A stretch of DNA of 21,478 nucleotides. Source: Ophiothrix spiculata (lineage: Eukaryota > Echinodermata > Ophiuroidea > Amphilepidida > Ophiotrichidae). Position 1 is the stretch's first letter. The number at the start of each line of letters is the position of its first letter. The notes beneath the pieces were generated by a model, which ran no database searches, had not been told where the DNA came from, and worked only from the letters and a program-made list of their open reading frames with translations. Positions 9,805 to 18,131 of this stretch are shown here, piece by piece. The position numbers and the translations under genes were made by a program. The stretch lies in assembly GCA_000969725.1 (NCBI GenBank), contig JXSR01S028078.1. One strand, given 5' to 3'.

Positions 9805-9944
9805 GTTACTAATTGTGAGTACAACATCTTTCTAACTTTAATTTTATTGGATTTGTCAAAATGAATATTTCTACTATTTCTACCAACAATCCAGCAACCT
9901 TTTCAAAGATGCTTTAATTTAGCTTGCCGGTGCACAAAAATCTC

Positions 9945-10200
9945 AGTTTGTTTCCAAAAGGGCCTAAATCCATAGTTTATTTCCAAAAGCGCCTAAATCC
10001 ACTTCATAGTGAAAATAAAACTCTGTATAAAAATATATTATAAGGCTCTGATTTTTGTGAGTAGTTTCAGTTTTGTCAGAGTGCTAACGCCTAACATTTA
10101 ATGCAGTAAAAACTTGAAAATGATTTTACCATGACAAGGAGTTTTTGCTGATTTTCTCAGAACTATGCAATGTGGCTTTAGGTCATTTTGGAAACAAACT
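9945..10200. mobile_element. Small TIR element, copy 2
   Basis: The left end again has a doubled 28-base unit (9945-9972 and 9974-10001; TTTCCAAAAGGGCCTAAATC and a variant). The right end (10171-10200) is inverted, with TTTAGGTCATTTTGGAAAC. The interior aligns with copy 1. Both copies have the same orientation and flank the Penelope-like remnant, about 130 and 70 bases away. Confidence 0.6.
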
Positions 10201-10405
10201 CTTCATATGATTATACATTTAGTTACTCTTTAGTATTAAAAAGTAGTTTTGCGTGGGTAGAAAAATCACTTTGTCTGCTGTGCCAATTCCTGGGGAGGCG
10301 CTCCGGTTGGCATGCAATTGGTACTCGTGCTCATTATAAAAACGGCGTAAAAGGGTCTGATTTTGACCCATCTACACTTTTCGTAAAAGGGGTAGTTTTC
10401 AACAT

Positions 10406-10439
10406 AATTTACGCCATTTAGGGCTTGATGGCGTAAATT
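10406..10439. repeat. Perfect 12-bp hairpin
   Basis: AATTTACGCCAT and ATGGCGTAAATT flank a 10-base loop with no mismatches. Confidence 0.75.
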
Positions 10440-10568
10440 CTTTGCCGCTAAGGGCCACTTTTCACAAAGTGTTGCTTAGTCCTGCTGTACACGTTTTAAA
10501 TAAAATTTGCTGTCAACAATTACGCCATTTCCGATTAACTTTTGAGGTGCTCTGACGAGCATGAGTAC

Positions 10569-10620
10569 CACCCAGGGGACCTCTTGCATACTTAAAAGTA
10601 TGCAAGAGGTCCCCGGGGTG
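10569..10620. repeat. Near-perfect 25-bp hairpin with 2-base loop
   Basis: A perfect 19-base arm (GGGGACCTCTTGCATACTT, 10575-10593) meets its complement (10596-10614) with only AA between. After one mismatch the stem continues five more base pairs. This is the tightest palindrome in the window. Confidence 0.85.
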
Positions 10621-10639
10621 CCTTATGCGTTCGTATTCT

Positions 10640-11250
10640 TCCAATGGGTAGAAAAATGTACATACTCATTAGGTATGGTCGATATAGATATGTATTCTGT
10701 ATAGGTATACTATTAAACGTCTATATTATACGTTATACGTCAACGTATTCTCCGATTTTATTAGATGCCTATTATGAATACAGGATGATTCAAAAATAGT
10801 GTAGATCCAATTTTGGATTTTTTGGATCCCGTTATTTTTTTATAATTATTAAACCAAAATTTGCACAGAGATAGATGACAACACGAGTGAAATGAAAATG
10901 CAGGGTGGCAAAAATGCAGTGTGTGCAGAACAGAGTTATGGCGGAGTGATCAAAATGGCGACCAGAATTACTCTGAATGTCTTTAAACAATCATTGGCGA
11001 GATTTAAAGAGAGTGTAACAAATATATAACACTGTTAAAACACATTTCTTAATAATTTTTACTTTCTAGTTTATACAGAATTTTACAAACATCACCTTTA
11101 CTCAGAAAATTAATCCATTAAACCTCGATGTTAACACTCGTGTGTCATAGTCTATGAGCAAAATAAGGATTTTGGGCTTGACTACAAAATGAAATCTAGA
11201 CGTACACTATAACATTTTAACATTCAGATCAGATGTTATCAAATGAAATG
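10640..11250. other. No supported gene
   Basis: AT-rich sequence. A small plus-strand frame at about 10954-11028 (MATRITLNVFKQSLARFKES) starts in a fair ATGG context (AAAATGGCG) and could be a first exon, since GTGTAACA follows, but nothing else supports it. Confidence 0.3.
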
Positions 11251-11252
11251 TA

Positions 11253-11690
11253 ATATGAACTCGAGTCAGAGAGACACCCCTCATTATTTATGATCACGGC
11301 CTATTTAAGCGTATTTAGGCGTAAACATTTATTACTCTATCATGTTGAGCACAAACGTGAACTTAAATTAATGAGACTCCCCGATCAATTTTAAACACGG
11401 CATGTGGTACAAAACCTTCAAATAATGTAAGGCGTAACTATTTCTAAATTTATCACTTGTGAGCAAAAGCCTTCAATTTAAATCATTAAGACACATCCCC
11501 CCCCCCCACCTCCGGCGATCAGATTTAACCACGGTATGTTATAAAAAAAACTTTAGATAATGTGAGGCCTAACTATTTCTTACTTGATCACTTTGATTAA
11601 AACCTTCAACTTTAATCATTAAGACCCACTCCCCTGCCAATCAGATCGAACCACGGCATGTTTTAGTAAAACCTTAAAATAATGTAACTT
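11253..11690. repeat. Degenerate tandem array, 3-4 units of about 105-130 bases
   Basis: The units recur with the motifs ATCATTAAGAC, a C-rich patch, CACGGCATGTT or CACGGTATGTT, AATAATGTAAGGCGTAACTA or a variant, and ATTTCT followed by TCACTT. Three clear units start near 11360, 11472 and 11604. A fainter one occupies about 11253-11359. The second carries a poly(C) expansion. Confidence 0.6.
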
Positions 11691-11842
11691 TTCAAAAAAA
11701 AATGGGGAAAAAAATCAAAACTTTTGCATTCACGACTATTTCATTGTCATTAAAGTGTCCCAAATATTTTGGCAAAGATTGTATTGTAAACTGGAACAAT
11801 TCCTCTATTACAAATCACACAAAAAATCACAAAAAGTTCACA

Positions 11843-11866
11843 AAATGGACTAAAATCAGTCCATTT
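11843..11866. repeat. Short hairpin next to LINE start
   Basis: AAATGGACT and AGTCCATTT pair around a short loop, directly upstream of the point where reverse-transcriptase homology begins (about 11880). Confidence 0.5.
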
Positions 11867-11879
11867 TAACGCGAGACCA

Positions 11880-14118
11880 TATTAGGTGTAGTGTTCCTTG
11901 ATCTGCAGAAAGCTTTCGACACTGTTAGTCACGATCTTTTGTTACATAAACTCTATAGACATGATAGAGTAAGCCTTGTTTTCATCATATCTAAAAGAAC
12001 GCAAACAGGTAAAATGCAGTTCGAGGAACACTATCCAGAAAGAATGTTATCACAATTGGTGTTCCACATGGTTCAATCTTAGGACCGTTACTATTTTCGA
12101 TTTTTGTTAACGACCTCCCAAAAAATTCGTTCTTGTAAAGCGGTTCTTTATGCCGACGATACAGCAATTATGTACACATGCAGCAATGTAGATGATATGT
12201 CTTCAATGTTAGCAATCTTTGTAATGTTGCAAAATAGTTGAAAGATAATAGATTATCTCTTAAAGACTAAATATATGATATGTAGTAGAGAAAGAATTGC
12301 GTAATTTTAATGGCATCAGGTTACTGATCACAATGCTGAAATTGAGCGTTTTACATCTTTCAAATATCTTGGTACATGTGGAAATGAATCATGAAAATGG
12401 AATGGACATGTTACGAACATAAGTTAAATAGATTTCAAAACGCATTGGATTTAGATTAAGAAAGTGTCTTTCTGTAAAAATTACCAAACTGCTTGCTACA
12501 AGTCTTGTAATGCCGTATTTCGATTATTGTAACTTGGTTTGGAATAATTGTACAAATGATGTCAATAATAAATTGCAAGTTCTTCAGAACAGACTTGCCA
12601 GAATTATTCTGTATGAAGGGCCAACGCACATGTTAATTATACAGGGTGTCCCCTAAAAAAGGAAACCGAGATTTGCGCCCTCTGTTCTTGGAAACGGTTG
12701 AATGATTTGGAGTACTGTTTTGCTAGATTAATGCACCAGAAAGTCCTCTTTACAACAATACCAAATATTCCTACGTTGCTAACCTTGTTGACTAATTACG
12801 ACCAATTTAATGAATTTATGCCTTTGTACCACTTTTTGGTAGCGTTAACTTCTTGCTCATGATGTGCTTGAGTTTAAACCGTGTTAAGAGAAGGACTCCT
12901 TAAAGACTCTGGACTCTTTTTGGATGACTGAATATCCTAGATTGTTCCTAGATTTAGAATATTAAACTCGGAGAGTGCAACTGAACACAGGAACGTTTTT
13001 TAAAAGGATATTTCATGATTAATTTGCTTCCTATTTGAGCTATGGAAAATCCAATCCCAAAATTGAATTTCAAACCATTCATCAGCTTGATATCGTATTT
13101 TTGTTAGTGCATGCTTTATTTAAACCAGCTAAAAGCATTGCAAGAAGCAGTTCATCTTTTAAATGTTTTCTTTGTTACTTGTTGAATGAGAACAGATACG
13201 TAGCCTTGATAACGTTGCCGTTTATTATCGAAGAGAGATTTCCTGTTGGGCTACCTTAACACATGGATGTACGAATTTAGGCCCGTCAAAATTTACGCTG
13301 TTTTTATTTATTCTCAGCCTAGTTTTGGACGATTTTACTCCATTTTCAGGCCTTTCTGTCACTATGTCAGGTTGTTAAACGTTGTGTCACTTACATCCCT
13401 GCTTAACAGCAGAGTCTTCAAATTTCCACCAAATGGCACCAAATCGAAGAAGTTAACTCTACCAAAAGTGGTACAAAGGCATAAAATGCACAATTCATAA
13501 AATTGGTCGTAATTACTCAACCAGGTTTACAACGTAAGAATATTTGGTATTGTTGTAGAGAGGACTTTCTGGTGCATTAATCTAGCAAAACAGTACTCCA
13601 AATCATTCAACCGTTTCCAAGAACAGAGGGCGCAAATCTCGGTTTCCTTTTTTTAAGGGACACCCTGTATGGTAGGTCAACTGGAGAAATATAAATGACC
13701 GGTGTTTAATCAACCTCTTCTTTTTTTTTTGGTACACAAATATCTTAAAGATGATACTCTCGATCAGTCTAGATTACTTAAAAGATTTATTTCATTATGT
13801 TCATAATCACCGTGCATGTGGAACCAGATCAAGTTCGAATTTACAGTTATATCATAACAAGGTCAGAACAGAAACAGGCAAAATAACAATTCATTATCGA
13901 GGCCCTACTGTATGGAAATGTTTGCAATATTTTTCCCATTTTGCTAGTTCGTCATTCGCCATGAATAGTTTTCCTTTGAGATCTATTAACAACTCCAATG
14001 TTTTTAACAAGCACTTGCAAATTTCATCTGAGTTTTATTATTATTTAAAACTGTCCATATAAAAGAACATGTAAATAATTGTGCAATTTGTATATATATC
14101 AAGTTGGGTAATAATAAA
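11880..14118 (+). pseudogene. Broken non-LTR retrotransposon reverse transcriptase
   Basis: RT motifs appear in order on the plus strand across several frames. FLDLQKAFDTVSHDLLLHKL (from 11894) holds the first catalytic Asp. GVPHGSILGPLLFSIFVNDL (from about 12058) follows. Then comes LYADDTAIM with the YADD catalytic box at 12149-12160, then FKYLGTCGNE and YFDYCNLVWNNC (thumb, about 12520-12550). The ORF is interrupted at 12640 by another transposon and resumes at 13670 with NWRNINDRCLINLF, reaching RTETGKITIHYRGPTVWKC, the typical C-terminal tail of such ORF2 proteins. It looks like the Jockey/CR1-type non-LTR group, but the exact clade is not assigned. It is 5'-truncated, with frameshifts and stops, and inactive. 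Confidence 0.8.
12640..13669. mobile_element. TA-flanked TIR transposon nested in the LINE (Tc1/mariner-like, non-autonomous)
   Basis: The ends are CAGGGTGTCCC and GGGACACCCTG, each bordered by TA (12640-12641 and 13668-13669), giving an element of 1026 bases. The inverted repeats are long: 12642-12854 matches 13446-13667 with few mismatches and small indels. TA duplication and this terminal sequence fit the Tc1/mariner group. The roughly 590-base interior has 74- and 84-codon frames (13035-13259, 13246-13500) with no DDE transposase features, so it probably moves in trans. The LINE ORF reads on directly across the insertion point. Confidence 0.75.
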
Positions 14119-15040
14119 TGACGCCACAACAGTGATGAACTTAAGTATCCAGGAATGTTGTTTCCTTTTTTCTGCAAAGTGACATAGCCTTGTAAATAAG
14201 GTGTGATAAAAAAATGGGAGACAATGGTCAGATATCCAAAGTTTAACTAACAATACCAACATGGACAAGATTTAGCCTTCAAACTTCAGAAGAGAAGATA
14301 TTCCTTTCATCTTAGTTGATCTGCGTTCTAGCGGAAAAAAAAGTTAACTTCAGTAAAAATTACAGGTGTGGAGTCAGGCAATCCTTGCAGACATAATTCT
14401 ATTTACAATTTACCAAATCCACCATAACTTGTGTATCGGTTGTCACACATCTGTTTCTTTCACTGTTATGAAAAACAATGGTCTATTTTGCTTATTTAAA
14501 AAAAATACAGAATGTATCATACTTTATCATACGTAACAACTGTAAACTTTTTTAACACATGTTTGCTACCTGTTCCCATTAATTATTAAAAAAATCCATG
14601 AAAATTGTATTATTTGTAATTTCTACGAATGAGCCATGGTTAATAACATTTAAGTTTTAGACAGGTTTGTTTAGATTTCCAACCTTTGAAAGATATGTTT
14701 AATATAAAATTTGTTTTATGTTTGTGTAAAAAGAATGGCTTCAATACAAGATTTGCACATTTGCTTTATTTTATCAGTTGTAAATATTCATACTTCTATT
14801 TTTTATGATTTGTTTTAATTTGTTAGAAATGACTGTGCTGTACATTTTTATTTGTGACCATTTTTATATCTGATACTTTTTATCTAGCTCATTTATAAAT
14901 TACAACTTATTTAATATGATTATCTAGAACATTTGTGTGTATTTTAACGATAACTTGTCTCACTTTAGAACCGTTTGGAAGCATTAAAATTATTGCATAA
15001 CTTAACAGGAAAAAACTCTCACGTTAGTTGGTTTTATTTT
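14119..15040. other. No supported gene
   Basis: AT-rich sequence past the LINE C-terminus. A 75-codon minus-strand frame (14268-14041) overlaps the LINE end and is a shadow. No repeats or splice-bounded frames were seen. Confidence 0.4.
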
Positions 15041-15044
15041 AAAT

Positions 15045-15260
15045 CACATTCCATGTGAAGAACTTTCCCCAGATCGCATCACATGTGTCTGAATAAGAAA
15101 GAATTATTGCAACAAAGGTTTTAGTACCATGTCCAAAAATAAGACTTATATTATTACTGGAGAGGGGGTACATTTTTATTCCAGTTCTTGATATTTTTTC
15201 TCTTCGTCCTGTATTCACATTGTAGGTCATCGAATAAAACACACAATTTAATTCGATGAC
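15045..15260 (-). other. Possible terminal exon or chance frame
   Basis: A minus-strand 67-codon frame (15242-15039) contains a good acceptor (CTTTCTTATTCAG, AG at about 15091). The short remaining exon would read TCDAIWGKFFTWNVI and stop, with AATAAA about ten bases on. The tract is pyrimidine-rich and the signals are in the right order, but the exon is short and no upstream partner is identified. Confidence 0.2.
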
Positions 15261-15264
15261 CTAC
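15222..15264. repeat. Perfect 14-bp hairpin
   Basis: GTAGGTCATCGAAT and ATTCGATGACCTAC flank a 15-base AT-rich loop. Confidence 0.8.
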
Positions 15265-15354
15265 GTTATTTTGTCGTCAGCAAAGAATATTCTAAGCAAA
15301 ATATGATAGTTGAGTCTGGACGAGGTGGGGCATTATGTACTAGATAATTGATGA

Positions 15355-15508
15355 AACAGAGACCGTTATCAGATATAATGTATCTTGGTATGGATGGCGA
15401 GTCATTAGACTCCTTATAAGGCGAGACGCACAGCGTCGAGTCTTATGAGGAGTCTAATGACAAACCATCCCATACCAAGATACATTATATCTGATAATGG
15501 TTTCTGTT
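15355..15508. repeat. Long hairpin/foldback, arms about 75 bases
   Basis: The left arm includes TTATCAGATATAATGTATCT and TCATTAGACTCCTTATAAG. The right arm has the complement with few mismatches (TAAGACTC variants, one short asymmetric bulge). The tip is GACGCACAGCGTC, itself near-palindromic. It has no ORF. It could be a MITE or a long-hairpin RNA source. Confidence 0.8.
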
Positions 15509-15886
15509 GAACCGTTTATCTGACATACACAGCGAGCAGAGGCATACTATTTGAAATTCACTTTAAAACATAAAACATTTTAACTTCAAAATGTCTAAAA
15601 TGTTAAATGTCCATAACAATTTATTTTAAAACACTACTGTCTCTGGTGATATATTTTGATTGTGCTAAAGACTACGCTAAAAGGTAGGACAATTGAAAGA
15701 CGATGACCGTGAAAGCTTAATGTTGCGTTTCAAGAGAAAATTATTGTATGCCTTTAACACGGTGGTCAGTTTTCACTAATAATTGGTAGTTATTAAAAAG
15801 GGTCAAAGGTTAAATTTTATAAACTAATATTTCTAACACCATATATTTTCTGTATTTGTACACATACTAATGAACAATTTCATTAC

Positions 15887-16012
15887 TTCGGCCATAGCCA
15901 ACGCGTTCCTTGTGGTACCATCCCTTTATACAGGGTTACGCCACTGCATTTTAGATGTACAGCATCCTTTGGTGAAACATAAGCCATGGGCTCCTGCTGT
16001 ATGACTACTATG
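15887..16012 (-). CDS. Candidate Ig-like domain exon
   Basis: The minus strand encodes 41 residues between an acceptor-like TTCAAG (ends 16013) and a donor-like AA|GTAATG (15886). The pattern resembles the first half of an I-set Ig fold. There is a strand-A proline (QQEPM), then DAVHLKC with the first cysteine about residue 22, then G-T-R-W-L-W with the core tryptophan about residue 38. The second half (D-x-G-x-Y-x-C) was not found nearby. Both ends would be phase 2, compatible with exon 3 of gene A at 18416. Classical Ig exons are usually phase 1-1, which counts against it. The acceptor lacks a good pyrimidine tract, and the frame stays open upstream to about 16140. An intergenic chance ORF remains possible. 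Confidence 0.28.
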
Positions 16013-16139
16013 CTTGAATCGCGTTTCAAAATTAAGGGTAGATTCCCTCGACTCCCTTGTTTTTGTTTTTTATTCTTATGCCCATGTTTATTGTTGTATA
16101 CATATTTGACATTATAGTGAATTATAATGCAAATGAACA

Positions 16140-16760
16140 AAGCGAGATAATTACCATAGTGATTTCCAATTTTAAAATAGCTATTTCATACAACGTGAAC
16201 CGTGAACTTGATATTTACCTGATGGTGTTTAATGTAAACAAGTACTTTTGAACTCAAGAGCTCGAATGATTCTAAATGTTTGCCCATTATTACGTAAAAC
16301 CCTGTCATGAGGTTCGGATCTAATTATATATGCCTATTTAATTTAAATATCAAGGTTACCATTTTAATTCGCTGAGCTGACTTCATGACTGCATAATAAT
16401 TGTTGATAATAATGTCAAACTAGAATCAGTGTTTCTAATTCTCGATCTCGTCTCACTTCACTGCCCAGGAAGTTATCTAAATCCTTTGTTAGATAACAGC
16501 TCTAGACCTCATTCTTAAAAATAACGGTCAGGGCAACGAACTTTAAACAAAATAAACACAATGGATAATTTATAAATAGAAAAGGGCTAGACGTGTATAT
16601 CAGGGTAATCGTTAGTATAGTGTGTGTTGGGAGGCATATCACCACTCAAAATTAATGTATATAAATAATTAATCCAGCATGAATAGATTATTGGTTTAAG
16701 GGTACGAGGAATCCACATGCTCAGGAAAATGTGAATCCTAACTATTTTTCAATCATGAAA
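16140..16760. other. No supported gene
   Basis: AT-rich sequence between the Ig-like exon candidate and the tRNA-like repeat. A 64-codon plus-strand frame (16057-16251) overlaps the Ig-like frame and has no features. Confidence 0.4.
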
Positions 16761-16776
16761 TGATAAATAGTTTCCA

Positions 16777-16866
16777 CTGCCTTTGCGGGGACTCGAACCA
16801 TGGATTATGGCGGGGGTTGGTCATGCATTGCGAAGCGAGAGATCTACCGCTGAGCTATCAAGGCAG
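16777..16866 (-). tRNA. tRNA-like sequence / SINE head, probably a tRNA-derived pseudogene
   Basis: The minus strand keeps both internal RNA polymerase III promoter boxes: TAGCTCAGCGG (box A) and GGTTCGAGTCC (box B). The ends pair as an acceptor stem (CTGCCTT with AAGGCAG, seven base pairs). At 90 bases it is about 15 longer than a class I tRNA. The extra bases lie between the anticodon region (CTCGCTTCGCA) and the T arm. The T stem and anticodon stem have mismatches. No T-run terminator follows directly. The bases fit a decayed tRNA or the head of a tRNA-derived SINE better than a working tRNA, and the anticodon is not safely assigned. Confidence 0.55.
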
Positions 16867-16879
16867 CGTTGAGATGGTG

Positions 16880-18100
16880 ACCTAAAATCTAAAACATAAA
16901 CATTAGAATGCCGTATTTTTCTTTTGTTTACATAAAAAATGCAATTTTTGCCTCATTGGAATGCTCAATTTGTAAGTAAATTATGCGAATGCGTATATCA
17001 GACAAAATGTAGATAATGTAGATACTAAAATCAGCTCAAACAAGGCGAACTCAGAGTCATAATTCACGCCCGGTTTTTCGGGCAAAACAACGCGGGTTTG
17101 TTACATGATCATTCAAAATCAACACAACACATTTATAAAATATTATTTGTAATTCAATAAAAAGTATCAAGCCTACAATCTGTCAAAATTTGAAAACAGG
17201 CGAATCATTCGAACATGAAATTTCGGCGAAAAAGGTGTAAATTTTTCGAAGTAGTTTATTGATGTAATTTTGACCTTGATAATGGACGTGAAATCACTAC
17301 TAAAGACTCATGTATAAACTAGAGACTCTATTACATATGTACGCCAAAATTCTGATATGTGTAAGTAGGTAAAAAGTTGCAGTAAAGATGCCGTTGGCAA
17401 AATTGACACCCATTTAGGGACTGTAGCCTTAAAGGTTCCTGAAGAAGAAATTCTTATTTTACCAAAGATATGAACTTTTTGAGCTTCAAAAAATCATTTA
17501 ATAATATCTTTAAGTACTACTTTACAATAGATAAAGCAATTCCTTGTTTTCTACATCGTTTTTAGCATTTGTTTCCATTTCTTAAGAATGAATTAGAATT
17601 GTTTGATCACATACACTCAATGTATAAAATACTAGTCACTAAACAGATTTTTGACTGATGGTTTGTACATTCCGTGTCACGTTTTTACACCCAAATGACA
17701 ATTTATCATCCTACCCCTTAAAGTTAAAAGAGTTCATAAACAACAACTTTTTACAATTGACTTGTGCGTTACGTTATACAAAAGGTATAGAAATCTGAGA
17801 TGTTAATACTCATATTATATACAAGTCAAATGACAAAATAGTAGAAAACTATTGGGTTGCTTCTTTTATATCCTTCAAGGTTAAACTTTAATACATTAAT
17901 CATTTGTACTCAACACATTAATATATGCACTCTCAATTGTCTGTATCAATGTTATTTCAAAATGATAAAATGAGTGGTCCACGTGCTGATCACTGAGGCA
18001 AACCTCTGATTATCTCTTTTTGTCAAAGATCCAAGTTGTAAGTTGCATGATATTTTCATGATGTCTTGATTTACAAATATATACAAAAATATTATCCCAC
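16880..18100. other. No confident gene; possible repeat at 17.25-17.46 kb
   Basis: AT-rich. A hairpin CCCGGTTTTTCGGGC stands at about 17069. The stretch 17250-17460 is less AT-rich and has an acceptor-like TTTCTTCTTCAG on the minus strand, but the frames after it close quickly. It reads like a dispersed repeat more than coding sequence. Confidence 0.3.
17887..17892 (-). promoter_or_regulatory. Possible poly(A) signal ATTAAA for gene A
   Basis: ATTAAA on the minus strand lies about 240 bases past the TGA at 18132. It is the first hexamer I saw in the right orientation after the proposed gene A stop. The evidence is weak because the surrounding DNA is AT-rich. Confidence 0.2.
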
Positions 18101-18131
18101 TTGAGTCAATTTCGTAGCTGCGTGGACTTTG

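Larger units (their letters stand above)
9197..9876 (-). mobile_element. Degraded Penelope-like element with inverted and tandem terminal repeats
   Basis: The remnant has a C-terminal coding piece flanked by long repeats. The outer inverted arms are 9197-9349 and 9724-9876. A second left copy of the 89-base core (9373-9461) lies in tandem with the first, with a 112-base period. Its similarity to the right arm extends inward through GTAGAGGGCGTCA. Penelope-like retroelements are known for pseudo-LTRs in direct or inverted arrangement and for a C-terminal GIY-YIG endonuclease. Both traits are seen here. No reverse-transcriptase motif remains, so it is 5'-truncated and inactive. Confidence 0.65.
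10318..10622. repeat. Hairpin-rich foldback unit
   Basis: The outer arms TTGGTACTCGTGCTCAT (about 10318) and CGAGCATGAGTACCA (about 10556) are inverted copies. Inside lie two strong hairpins, 10406-10439 and 10569-10620, plus repeated TTACGCCATT motifs. No ORF is present. The layout suggests a non-coding foldback transposon, but its ends and target duplication are unclear. Confidence 0.45.

Noticed and set aside
8794-10200. CRISPR-like array from the repeated 28-base units
   Set aside because: The units are in inverted as well as direct orientation, have irregular spacing and recur as transposon ends in a eukaryotic sequence.
13035-13500. Two overlapping ORFs inside the TIR element as a transposase
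   Set aside because: No DDE/DDD-type spacing, no helix-turn-helix pattern and short length. The right one partly overlaps the inverted repeat.
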